Positions 18,524-26,460 of a stretch of 64,000 nt of DNA are shown here, one piece after another; position 1 is the stretch's first letter, and every line of letters begins with the position of its first letter. The position numbers and the translations under genes were made by a program. This stretch comes from Roseburia hominis (GTDB lineage Bacteria; Bacillota; Clostridia; Lachnospirales; Lachnospiraceae). The notes under the pieces were generated by a model, which saw only the letters and a program-made list of their open reading frames with translations, was not told the DNA's origin and did not search any database. Location of the stretch: assembly GCF_021531695.1 (NCBI RefSeq), contig NZ_JADYUI010000003.1, positions 124,001 to 188,000 on the forward strand, in the 5' to 3' direction.

Positions 18524-18990
18524 TTACACTCCATTCGCACTATGTTCTTCATAATACTGTATCATGATGACCCTGTCATTTTCATCATAATAGAAACGGA
18601 TTCCGGTTCGCAAATATGTGCCAGCCTGCATAAACAGGAAATCATCATCGGTTGTCAATGACAATCCATAAATTCTTGGTAATCGGATTCTCCCCCAGAA
18701 TATTAAAATCATAACCTTCCCTTAACCGGATAGTGGCTCCATCTGCCGGTGGCTGCGTCAGTTGTGCATTCGGATCTTTCTGGCATGCACCAATCACTCC
18801 TTCATAATATTCTCTCTCTTTTTTAATATTGGGGTTAATAACTGTATATACATTATTCATATTCATTTCCACACATTTCGCATTGTTCATACCTAATTTC
18901 TTCACCTGGATATACATCTTCTCCAAGATCCTCTATCCCGATATATTTCCACCCCTTGTGTGGAATGTCTGCTTTATTCCATCGTATCAT
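18524..18990 (-). pseudogene. composite remnant: CEMCG-type small protein start fused to a repeat-protein end
   Basis: A good ribosome site (AAGGAGG) and ATG 18990 begin a 45-residue frame (MIRWNKADIPHKGWKYIGIE, then YEQCEMCGNE) that stops at 18853. Another frame continues with NPNIKKEREYYEGV and then runs into the end of the secreted repeat protein (QKDPNAQLTQPPADGA, GYDFNILGENPITKN). Most of the C-terminal domain is then missing and the frame shifts again to the final TGIRFYYDENDRVIMIQYYE. The 3' part is thus a copy of the gene at 26461-27735 with a large internal deletion, joined to an unrelated damaged gene. No functional product is expected. Confidence 0.78.
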
Positions 18991-19020
18991 GACTGCACCT
19001 CCTTAATCTATACCTTAATA

Positions 19021-20274
19021 TTACAGTTCCAAACTATTTTCTTTTAATAAGAAGTCATAGATACTCATCGTAGTTATTCCATCTTCATCTCTTGTAACAT
19101 TTATAACATCCTTAACAACAATGATCTTCTTAAAAGAATCATTGATATTTACAAGAGACGCCTTTTCCTGAATACGTTTTTCTTCCGTTGGCATACTAAA
19201 TGCTGATTGAATGTAATAGCGTTTGCTTCCAAGATTAGCTACAAAGTCAATTTCCAACTGGTTCTTGTACTCTTTACCATTTTCATCTGTTCCACGCTTT
19301 TCTACCACACCAACATCAACAGAGTAACCTCTACTTCGTAATTCATTATAAATAATGTTTTCCATCAGATGTGTTTCTTCCACTTGTCTAAAACCTAATC
19401 TTGCATTTCTGAGTCCCACATCTTCAAAATAATATTTTAACGGTGTACCAATATATTTTCTGCCTTTTACATTATAGCGATTTGCTTTATTGATAATAAA
19501 AGCATCTTCCAGATATTCGATATACTGCCTAATGGTATTCAAACTGATCGTTGATTGAATTGCACTTTTAAATGTAGCTTCGATTTTGGGTGGATTTGTC
19601 AACGAACCAATAGCAGAAGCAAGAATATTAACTAAATCTTCTAGCTCTTGTGTCTTTTCAATATGATGCCTTTCAATAATATCTTTCAGATACGTTTCTT
19701 TAAAGAGATTAGTCAAATAGTTAATTTTCTGTTCTTCTGTTTTCATTGTGACCGTAAGAGGAAGCCCACCATATACAACATACTCTGCCCAGCCATGATA
19801 CATATCACCATCATAAGCCTCCATAAATTCCTTAAAGGTCAATGGGTAAATATGGATTTCATCACCTCTTCCTCTGAATTCAGTAATTACATCTTTTGAT
19901 AAGAATTTAGAATTACTTCCGGTTACATATATATCTGCATTTCTAATATGGAGCAATGAATTTAGAACTTCTTCAAATTCCCGCAGCATCTGCACTTCAT
20001 CAAGCATGATATAATATTGCTCATCATCTTCTATCAATGATTCAATATAATCCAAGATTGTATCTGGATCACGATATTTTTTATTCTTACGTTGATCCAA
20101 TTCAATAGCTATAATATGAGATTCAGAGACTCCCTGTTGCAACAAATATTTCTTAAAAATTGTAAATAAGAGATAAGACTTTCCACATCGTCTAATGCCA
20201 GTTACAACCTTTATCATTCCATTGTGCATACGGTTAATCAAATCATTCAAGTATTTGTCTCTTTTAATATCCAT
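19021..20274 (-). CDS. AAA-family ATPase with DUF4143 domain
   Basis: 417 aa. The N-terminal AAA_14 domain has Walker A TGIRRCGKSYL (residues 25-35), Walker B YYIMLDEVQML and the sensor segment IYVTGSNSKFLS. The C-terminal DUF4143 part holds ENIIYNELRSRGYSVDVG and LEIDFVAN, a nuclease-like core. Proteins of this group are common in many copies in gut Clostridia and Bacteroidetes, and their role is not established. The gene stands alone with its own promoter and three large palindromes upstream, which points to tight autoregulation. Confidence 0.9.
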   Translation of the reverse strand: MDIKRDKYLNDLINRMHNGMIKVVTGIRRCGKSYLLFTIFKKYLLQQGVSESHIIAIELDQRKNKKYRDPDTILDYIESLIEDDEQYYIMLDEVQMLREFEEVLNSLLHIRNADIYVTGSNSKFLSKDVITEFRGRGDEIHIYPLTFKEFMEAYDGDMYHGWAEYVVYGGLPLTVTMKTEEQKINYLTNLFKETYLKDIIERHHIEKTQELEDLVNILASAIGSLTNPPKIEATFKSAIQSTISLNTIRQYIEYLEDAFIINKANRYNVKGRKYIGTPLKYYFEDVGLRNARLGFRQVEETHLMENIIYNELRSRGYSVDVGVVEKRGTDENGKEYKNQLEIDFVANLGSKRYYIQSAFSMPTEEKRIQEKASLVNINDSFKKIIVVKDVINVTRDEDGITTMSIYDFLLKENSLEL

Positions 20275-20287
20275 AAATCATTCTCCT

Positions 20288-20331
20288 TTATTGCACATTT
20301 TGGACGATTCCGTAACTTTTATTCAAAATAA
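20288..20331 (-). promoter_or_regulatory. palindrome copy 1 before the ATPase gene (degenerate)
   Basis: About 44 bp related to the perfect copy at 20433-20474, but with several substitutions. It ends close to the ribosome site of the ATPase gene. Confidence 0.5.
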
Positions 20332-20357
20332 CACTTTCATTTTTCTAAAATAATGTT

Positions 20358-20398
20358 TTATTGAATATTTTTGACGGTTTCGGCCTTTTTATTCAATA
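20358..20398 (-). promoter_or_regulatory. palindrome copy 2 before the ATPase gene
   Basis: The left arm is TTATTGAATATTTTTGACGG, identical to copy 3, and the right arm ends ATTCAATA. It overlaps the predicted transcription start of the promoter at 20401-20429. Confidence 0.65.
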
Positions 20399-20400
20399 TA

Positions 20401-20429
20401 ATTATACATCTCACAAACGTAAAACACAA
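20401..20429 (-). promoter_or_regulatory. promoter of the AAA/DUF4143 ATPase gene
   Basis: On the minus strand TTGTGT (20429-20424), a 17-bp spacer, then TATAAT (20406-20401). It is bracketed by palindrome copies 3 and 2. Confidence 0.65.
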
Positions 20430-20432
20430 ATC

Positions 20433-20474
20433 TTATTGAATATTTTTGACGGTTCCGTAAAAAATATTCAATAA
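20433..20474 (-). promoter_or_regulatory. 42-bp near-perfect palindrome (copy 3)
   Basis: Arms of 20 bp (TTATTGAATATTTTTGACGG and its complement, one mismatch) around a 2-bp centre, immediately upstream of the -35 box. Copies start at 20288, 20358 and 20433, a spacing of 70-75 bp. Confidence 0.7.
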
Positions 20475-20571
20475 ACGTGATAAAATAAAGATTGCTCCAA
20501 CGAGCAAAAAGTTTTGGCTCTCACTTTTTCACAGCGCAGAGCCATCTTTCTGCTCTTCGCCGTCTACTGTA

Positions 20572-20747
20572 GCAGAAAATGATTCCATTTTGCAGAAATA
20601 ACAAATGTCGAATTATAATTTCAAAAAACTGCCCCATTCAGACAGTTTTCCATCTGAATAAGAGCAGTTTCGATTTTATTTCGGCACAAGTTTCCTACGC
20701 CTTTATGTCTTGGGTTATTTTACTTTTTTAAATTACCTCCGAATATT
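20572..20747 (-). repeat. common 3' cassette, copy R2
   Basis: Follows the stop of the anchored protein at 20748. It matches R1 through the tail, hairpin and GCAGAA repeat (20572 and 20592, period 20 bp), although the gene in front of it is unrelated to the repeat proteins. The similarity ends beyond the direct repeat. The stretch 20475-20571 holds only a weak hairpin (GGCTCT...AGAGCC, 20516-20543). Confidence 0.8.
20623..20670 (-). terminator. intrinsic terminator of cassette R2
   Basis: Same hairpin as R1 (minus strand CTGCTCTTATTCAGATGG with TCTGAATGGGGCAG, then T6). Confidence 0.85.
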
Positions 20748-21395
20748 CTACCTGCTTATACTAATTTCACCCTGTTTTAGTGCCAGATAATCCGATGTAG
20801 CACTAATAATATAAATGTAATATTCTCCTGCTTCTGCAATATCTAATTGATATGTCCCACTTAAATCGTTCATAACATTTCCTTGATATAGTACCCCATC
20901 TAATATATACCCAACAACCATGCTTTGTGATTTTGTAATATTTGTTGCATATTTTTCAAACTTATACATAAGTTTGTCTCCTGGTTTGCATTTCCATCCG
21001 CCTTTATCTCCATTTACAAACAATACAAGGCTTCCGTTGGTCATAATAACTTCTGGTGTCTTACCATCAACAGCCTTAAAATTGGTAATACTTACCGGTA
21101 ATACAATTTCATCATTATCCACTTCTTTTATAATATTATTATCCGGTATTTTATCGGCAACTTCCAAATCCAATTTTGTTTTTTGTTCATCGGAAGACGC
21201 AATAATTGGTGTAATACCTTTAATTTCCGTTCCTATCAATTTTCTGTTATCAGAATTTATGACTCTTGCACCAGAAATAAATTGGGGCATTTGATTCTCT
21301 TTTACCTTCAGGAAAAATACACTTCCCACTAATATTGCAAAGGCTATCAATAATACACATAAAGAAATTATTTTGCTTTTATTTATCTTCTGCAT
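20748..21395 (-). CDS. membrane-anchored extracellular protein, unknown function
   Basis: 215 aa. One N-terminal helix (about residues 9-29, ISLCVLLIAFAILVGSVFFL) without lipobox is followed by an extracellular part. The part from residue 95 on has a beta-rich pattern (GSLVLFVNGDKGGWKCKPGD, GTYQLDIAEAGEYYIYIISA) reminiscent of carbohydrate-binding or bacterial pre-peptidase-like beta sandwiches. No known family is recognised with confidence. It lies between two repeat-protein loci and shares their 3' cassette, so it may belong to the same surface programme. No GCAGAA repeat lies directly upstream. Confidence 0.7.
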   Translation of the reverse strand: MQKINKSKIISLCVLLIAFAILVGSVFFLKVKENQMPQFISGARVINSDNRKLIGTEIKGITPIIASSDEQKTKLDLEVADKIPDNNIIKEVDNDEIVLPVSITNFKAVDGKTPEVIMTNGSLVLFVNGDKGGWKCKPGDKLMYKFEKYATNITKSQSMVVGYILDGVLYQGNVMNDLSGTYQLDIAEAGEYYIYIISATSDYLALKQGEISISR

Positions 21396-21493
21396 GATCC
21401 TTGCTTCTCCTTTTCTGGCAAAAGCTTTATCTGCTTATCTAACCCAAATCTACAAAATCTACTTATTCTTTGGTTACTTTACTTTAAAAAGAA

Positions 21494-22762
21494 TTACATT
21501 CCATTCGCACTATGTTCTTCATAATACTGTATCATAATGACCCTGTCGTTTTCATCATAATAGAAACGGATTCCGGTTCGCATATAAGTACCAGTTCGCA
21601 TAAACAGGAAATCATTATCTGTTGTATATGACAATACATAGTCTGCATAAGCTTTTGCCTTGTTTAAGCACGCATAAGCTTCCGGTTCTTTCTTCGGCAA
21701 TCTGCCAAACTCCGGTGAAACCCATGAGCCACTGTCTTCCAATGTTCCATTCTGACATGTTCCACTGATATCACCACCAACTCCATCATTTGCCCGCCCA
21801 TAAGCAGCCAACACATCTGCCTTTGTCGATCCAATCATAATACCACGATTTGTCAGAAATAATTCATTTCCATGTGTTTCACTATTGGATACGCTTCCGT
21901 CTGATTTCTGATAAATCCAAAGTCCCCAGTCGTCCTTCGGCGAATATCTACTTTCCATATAGGTTAAGAGGTTATGATTCGGGAAATTTTTTGTAATCGG
22001 ATTCTCCCCCAGAATGTTAAAATCATAACCTTCCATTAACCGGATAGCTGCTCCATCCGCCGGTGGCTGCGTCAGCTGTGCATTCGGATCTTTCTGGAAT
22101 GCACCAATCAGATGCCCGTCCTTTTCGTCCATCTGATAATAATAATTATCATCTGCAATCAGACCTCTCGCCACTACACCATTCCAATGATAAAATACTT
22201 TCTGTCCGCACGGATTATAACCAAATTCATTATGCATCAAGTTACCATTTTCCTGTGCATAACCAAAGTTTCCATCTGCAAACTGAAACCAGCCATTATG
22301 TTCTTTCACGCCGCAGGCATTATAATATTCCGGCTCACCAAGGCCATCGAATGCAATCTGATCCTTAAACATGTAGCCAAAGGTTCCAAAGTAGCACTGG
22401 GTATTTGTTAAGGTTTCTCCCGTCATACTGGTTTTGACCCACACCTCCCGGTCAAATGCTTCATGTCCGTACTCGTCAAAGTAGATGATATGCTCTCCGT
22501 CAGGATGATACGTCAGTCTGTCCTTCATCGGTGTACCATCATTTTGCAAGTAATACGTGTTGTAGCCATCAAAAAGGAAGCCGTTTTTTATCATCTGTCC
22601 GTCTAATATGTAATGATAAGTTCCTGTTTCATCCGGCTCAAATGTCCCGCCGTCCTTTGTGATATCATAGTGGCGTGCAGTATCATTTTCTGCCGCGAAT
22701 GCTTTCTGTGGGAACAAAAAACAGGCTCCCAACAAAGCAAACAGCATTAATTTTTTCTTCAT
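21494..22762 (-). CDS. secreted cell-wall-binding repeat protein, paralogue 1
   Basis: 422 aa with a signal peptide (MKKKLMLFALLGACFLFPQKAFA). Residues 40-230 hold about seven choline-binding-like repeats of the glucan/cell-wall-binding type (GYNTYYLQNDGTPMKDRL, YHPDGEHIIYFDEYGHEA, NFGYAQENGNLMHNEFGY). A C-terminal domain of about 190 residues contains IMIGSTKADVLAAYG and ends TGIRFYYDENDRVIMIQYYE. The C-terminal domain is unfamiliar, with no catalytic motif visible. It is closely related to 26461-27735. A GCAGAA direct repeat lies about 85-110 bp upstream, between this gene and the second LytTR operon, so control by that system is likely. Confidence 0.85.
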   Translation of the reverse strand: MKKKLMLFALLGACFLFPQKAFAAENDTARHYDITKDGGTFEPDETGTYHYILDGQMIKNGFLFDGYNTYYLQNDGTPMKDRLTYHPDGEHIIYFDEYGHEAFDREVWVKTSMTGETLTNTQCYFGTFGYMFKDQIAFDGLGEPEYYNACGVKEHNGWFQFADGNFGYAQENGNLMHNEFGYNPCGQKVFYHWNGVVARGLIADDNYYYQMDEKDGHLIGAFQKDPNAQLTQPPADGAAIRLMEGYDFNILGENPITKNFPNHNLLTYMESRYSPKDDWGLWIYQKSDGSVSNSETHGNELFLTNRGIMIGSTKADVLAAYGRANDGVGGDISGTCQNGTLEDSGSWVSPEFGRLPKKEPEAYACLNKAKAYADYVLSYTTDNDFLFMRTGTYMRTGIRFYYDENDRVIMIQYYEEHSANGM

Positions 22763-22846
22763 TTATAGATTCCCCCTTTTCTTTAAGAATCGTTTTTCCT
22801 ATCATCCTGATTCTACCTCAGTCCCAAAAGAAAGAAAATACTTTTG

Positions 22847-22875
22847 GCAGAATTACCACTAAAAATGGCAGAATC
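22847..22875 (-). promoter_or_regulatory. LytTR-type direct repeat before repeat-protein paralogue 1
   Basis: GGCAGAATTACC and GGCAGAATCAGC, with GCAGAA starting at 22847 and 22868, period 21 bp, about 85 bp upstream of the start codon at 22762. Confidence 0.65.
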
Positions 22876-22917
22876 AGCATTTTTTATGTTTACCATTCAG
22901 ACAATACATCCATCATA

Positions 22918-24234
22918 TCACTCGCCCTTCTTATCTGGTATATAAATCACAAACCGGAAAAACGCACTGTCATAATCTATTGCACAGGATCCTCCATACT
23001 TTTCTACCGTTCTTTGTACATTCTCAATTCCGATTCCATGCTTTTTAACATTATCTGTCTTAGAAGTCAGAAACTGATCATTTAAAACAACCGGTTCTAT
23101 CGACAATGTATTTATCACGGAAAGAATCACCTGTTTTTTCTCATTTATGATCAATTTCATTTTAATAACCGGATTTGTGCATTTCTCACTTGCCTCAATT
23201 GCATTATTTAATAAATTCGAGAGAATAAGAGCAATATCCTCATCTTTGATTTTTAAACCGGACAAATCACTTACTTTTACAACAAAAACAATCCCTTTCT
23301 CCTTTGCTTCTTCATACTTTGCATTTAATACAGCATTGATAATCACATGATTCGCATCAATATATTCCAAATTTCTTTTTGTTTTTATCTGATATTCCTT
23401 CAGGTATCGGTTCAACTCCTCGATTTGTCCATTTTTTGCCAGTTGTGCAATTACTGCCATTTGATTTGTATATTCATGTTCTCTCCTTCTTTGCTCTTCA
23501 TAATTCTGCGAAATATTCTTATAGTGTTCCAGTTCGTGTTCTGCACGTTCTAAAAAAATTTCATTTTTTCGGATTCTTACTTCCCTTTTTAAAATATCAT
23601 CAATCAGATAAAATACCATGATATTCATCAAAAGCAACCCACCTGCAATGCCAATCAAAATATTTTTCTGCGTGTCATTTTGCGGCACATAAAACCCAAG
23701 AAATAATGCAACAAGCACAAGCACTGTAAAGATTGGAAAAATAACAAATCTCAGCCATTCTTTCGTAGTCAGGTTTTCCTCTGCATCTCTCTTGACAATC
23801 TTTTTGATACAAATCAAAACAAAAAACAAGATTGCCTGACCTAACAAACCACCGAAAATATTCACCGGTAATCTTCCCAAATCATTCCTTGTAATCACCG
23901 GAAAACATTTGGATATCATAAGGACAGAAGTATAATCAGATATCAAACTGATTCCCTGATACATCAAAACTCCTACTGCCGTCTTCCATATATTTTGTCT
24001 GAAATACATCCACATAAAAAATATAGAACACAAGAGTACACAAATCCCTTTTACAATGATATATTTAGCAAACGCAATTGATACTAAGTAAGTGCAGATA
24101 ATAAATGACAATATTAGAAAAAAGTAATAAAATTTGTTTTTCCGGCTCCTTTTTTCCCAAAATATTTCGCAAAACATCTTACAAAAAATTGAAAATATAA
24201 CAGTAGCAAATACGCCATATAGATATCTTCCCAT
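22918..24234 (-). CDS. AgrC-like GHKL sensor histidine kinase, second system
   Basis: 438 aa. A membrane domain of six or seven helices (residues 1-215), an H-box REHEYTNQM with His near 250, and a GHKL ATPase with LLNNAIEASEKC and KHGIGIENV. It is homologous to the kinase at 1033-2340 along its whole length. It starts 1 bp after the regulator gene. No agrB or agrD accompanies it, so it may listen to a peptide made by one of the other two loci or to another signal. Confidence 0.88.
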   Translation of the reverse strand: MGRYLYGVFATVIFSIFCKMFCEIFWEKRSRKNKFYYFFLILSFIICTYLVSIAFAKYIIVKGICVLLCSIFFMWMYFRQNIWKTAVGVLMYQGISLISDYTSVLMISKCFPVITRNDLGRLPVNIFGGLLGQAILFFVLICIKKIVKRDAEENLTTKEWLRFVIFPIFTVLVLVALFLGFYVPQNDTQKNILIGIAGGLLLMNIMVFYLIDDILKREVRIRKNEIFLERAEHELEHYKNISQNYEEQRRREHEYTNQMAVIAQLAKNGQIEELNRYLKEYQIKTKRNLEYIDANHVIINAVLNAKYEEAKEKGIVFVVKVSDLSGLKIKDEDIALILSNLLNNAIEASEKCTNPVIKMKLIINEKKQVILSVINTLSIEPVVLNDQFLTSKTDNVKKHGIGIENVQRTVEKYGGSCAIDYDSAFFRFVIYIPDKKGE

Positions 24235-24235
24235 G

Positions 24236-24961
24236 CTATATCTCTCCCTGATAAGAAATCCATTCTTTTTTGGTCTTTTTATATTTTGAACGGGAAATAT
24301 TTAGTTCCTCTCCGTTTTCAAGCATTACTTTATCTCCCACGATATCTTTTACATATTTTAAATTCACTAAAAAACTCTGGTGAATACGACAAAAGCATTT
24401 CTCTTTCAACAACTCTTCCACATCATCCAAACGTCCCCGCATGGAATCTGCCTCTTCCCCGTCTTTCATTGAATGTACAATAACTTTATGGAGCCTGCTC
24501 TCAATATACAAAATATCATCTGCATCATATACAACTTTGCCGCTTTTAAATTCAATTTTACATTTTTCCGTCTTCTTACTCATTTTATAAAAGATTGCAT
24601 CCAGACACTCAAACATCGTCTGTTCAAAGTCTCTGTCATCTTTCAGTAAATAACGGATTGCATCTACTTTATATCCTTCCAGCGAATGTCTGATAACCGC
24701 TGTAACGAATACCAGATAAGCATCCTCCGTAATTTTTCGGATTTGCTTTGCAGTTTCCATTCCATCCATTTCATCCATAATAACATCCAAAAATATGATA
24801 TTAAATCCTGCTATACTATCCCCTTGCTCCAGCAATTCCATTCCGGACTGAAAGATGGAAAAATCACATGGATGATTATTTTTTACCATATATTCTGAAA
24901 TCGTTTTTTTCTCTATCTCACAAAAATTCTTCTCGTCATCACATATTGCAATATGAAGCAT
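24236..24961 (-). CDS. AgrA-like response regulator (receiver plus LytTR), second system
   Basis: 241 aa, the same length as the regulator at 2340-3065. The receiver carries AICDDEKNF, IIFLDVIMDEMDGMETA and FVTAV; the LytTR domain carries LYIESRLHKVI and FCRIHQSFLVNLKYV. A direct repeat of GGCAGAATTA about 95-120 bp upstream suggests that the operon controls itself. Downstream of the pair is a repeat-protein gene with a matching site. Confidence 0.9.
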   Translation of the reverse strand: MLHIAICDDEKNFCEIEKKTISEYMVKNNHPCDFSIFQSGMELLEQGDSIAGFNIIFLDVIMDEMDGMETAKQIRKITEDAYLVFVTAVIRHSLEGYKVDAIRYLLKDDRDFEQTMFECLDAIFYKMSKKTEKCKIEFKSGKVVYDADDILYIESRLHKVIVHSMKDGEEADSMRGRLDDVEELLKEKCFCRIHQSFLVNLKYVKDIVGDKVMLENGEELNISRSKYKKTKKEWISYQGEI

Positions 24962-25063
24962 TCGCTCACCTCTTTTTTCTTCAGCCTCCTTGTAAATTAT
25001 GTCATTATAGGAAATTTCCCCTTATTATCTTGTGACATTTTGGGTGAAATTTCAAGATATATG

Positions 25064-25095
25064 GCAGAATTAGCATGGAAAGCGGCAGAATTAAC
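25064..25095 (-). promoter_or_regulatory. LytTR-type direct repeat before the second regulator operon
   Basis: GGCAGAATTAGC and GGCAGAATTAAC, with GCAGAA starting at 25064 and 25085, period 21 bp. The repeat unit is almost the same as in the site at 22847, which links this operon with repeat-protein paralogue 1. Confidence 0.65.
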
Positions 25096-25128
25096 ATTAT
25101 TCTACTGCATAATCATAATCCATATTTT

Positions 25129-25226
25129 CAAAAAACTGCCCCTGTTCAGACGAATTTCCATCTGAATAAGAGCAGTCTTTATTCTTTTCAACACAAGTTT
25201 CCTACGCTTTTTATGTCTTTGATTAT
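25129..25226 (-). repeat. common 3' cassette, copy R3
   Basis: Follows the Rpn nuclease gene. It has the tail and the GTTTCCTACGC block, then the terminator hairpin, but not the AATTATAATTTC segment or direct repeat of R1, R2 and R5. It is more diverged than the other copies. Confidence 0.75.
25130..25180 (-). terminator. intrinsic terminator of cassette R3
   Basis: Minus strand GACTGCTCTTATTCAGATGG with TCTGAACAGGGGCAGTTT, followed by T6. Confidence 0.85.
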
Positions 25227-26090
25227 TTACTTTTTCAAACTAAACAGGCTGTCATAAATCTTATCTACATCATACTCCGGTGCCGCAGCTTTTGCTGCCT
25301 CATAAAGCGGACGAATGGTATCCTCGTCTTCTTCTAATTCATCTGCTATCTGTTGCAATGATTTATTCTTAGCAAGTTTTTTGCAAATCTGTGTGAGTAA
25401 TTTTTCCGTTCTTCCCTCTTCTCTTCCTTCAGCCTTCATATCCCAGTCTCTCATATGCATTGTCATATACTCAATCCTCCATTTCTCGCTATTTCTGGCA
25501 TCTCCCACTGCTTTATCAATGGACTTTGTAAATTCATTTTCTGCTTTCTGATTGTTTAAATAATTCAAAAATGCTTTCATATCTTCTGATACGTCGTCTG
25601 CTGTTCCTGCAGCATTTAGAAATATCTTTCTGGTGTCATCTTCTAAATCAATTTCCGGTAATTCATGACAACGGTTGGAAAATGTGTACTTATGCAATCC
25701 TTTTTCAAAATAATCAAAGGTGCAGATAAAAATCACATAACTTTTCTTAAGTTCATTATAATCGGCACCCTTTTCAATTAAATTTAAATCAATCATTCCC
25801 TGATAATATCTGCTTCGTTTCGCCAGATTTCTCTTTGGGCTCGTTTGCATTTCCACATCATAGACAACAGTTTCGTCATCTTCCACATAGATGTCAAGTC
25901 GGATTCCTTTTCCATCCTCTGTAATTTTAATTGTTTTCTGATTTTCCGGATTATGAATAAAACGGATCTTCTTTCCAAGAATCAGTTCCAATAGTTCCTT
26001 ACACACCTCCTCATTGTTCTGCAATATCTTGCAAAAAATAAAATCATCGGTAAAGGTCAGTTCTTCGTACTTCTTTGGTTCATTTTTCAT
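25227..26090 (-). CDS. Rpn-family recombination-promoting nuclease/putative transposase
   Basis: 287 aa. The N-terminal PD-(D/E)XK domain shows TFTDDFIFCKIL, IRLDIYVED and the catalytic YDVEMQ (E-x-Q) followed by KRSRYYQGMID, all typical of Rpn proteins. The C-terminal region is helical with a charged segment (KAEGREEGRTEKL) and an HTH-like end. Rpn proteins act as DNA nucleases that promote RecA-independent recombination. Several genes around it share near-identical flanks. Its own promoter TTGCGC-N17-TACACT lies at 26293-26321, and its 3' end uses the common cassette. Confidence 0.88.
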   Translation of the reverse strand: MKNEPKKYEELTFTDDFIFCKILQNNEEVCKELLELILGKKIRFIHNPENQKTIKITEDGKGIRLDIYVEDDETVVYDVEMQTSPKRNLAKRSRYYQGMIDLNLIEKGADYNELKKSYVIFICTFDYFEKGLHKYTFSNRCHELPEIDLEDDTRKIFLNAAGTADDVSEDMKAFLNYLNNQKAENEFTKSIDKAVGDARNSEKWRIEYMTMHMRDWDMKAEGREEGRTEKLLTQICKKLAKNKSLQQIADELEEDEDTIRPLYEAAKAAAPEYDVDKIYDSLFSLKK

Positions 26091-26292
26091 AGGCTCTTAT
26101 CCTTTCTGCGCAGGCAGAAAAAGTTCCAGAGCAATGAAAACTTCATAAAATAAAGCACATTGTGTTCCGGATTTCTTCTTTCTCCCTGCATATTTAATTT
26201 TAATAAGCAAGGAATTCTGCGATACACACCGCTCAGATACTGCCGTCGCAGCCAGAATTTTTAGAAAAAAGAAATCTCATTGCTTTGCGATT

Positions 26293-26321
26293 AGTGTAGC
26301 ATGATTGGTTTGAATGCGCAA
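26293..26321 (-). promoter_or_regulatory. promoter of the Rpn gene
   Basis: TTGCGC (26321-26316), 17-bp spacer, TACACT (26298-26293) on the minus strand, about 200 bp before the start codon. The intervening leader (26091-26292) shows no clear element. Confidence 0.5.
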
Positions 26322-26346
26322 GGGAAAAATGAAATCAAGGTGTCTA

Positions 26347-26460
26347 TAAAAAAACTGCCCCATTCAGACAAGTTTTCATCTGAATAAGAGCAGTTTCTAT
26401 TTTATTTCGACACAAGTTTCCTACGCTTTTATGTCTTGGGTTATTTTACTTTTAAAAAAA
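26347..26460 (-). repeat. common 3' cassette, copy R4
   Basis: Follows repeat-protein paralogue 2. Nearly identical to R1 from the stop codon through the terminator; it lacks the direct-repeat part. Confidence 0.8.
26348..26396 (-). terminator. intrinsic terminator of cassette R4
   Basis: Minus strand AAACTGCTCTTATTCAGATG with GTCTGAATGGGGCAGTTT and a T run. Confidence 0.87.

Noticed and set aside
26110-26140. single GCAGAA-like motif before the Rpn gene
   Set aside because: Only one unit is present (GGCAGAAAAAG); no second copy occurs at 20-21 bp, so it is not counted as a LytTR site.
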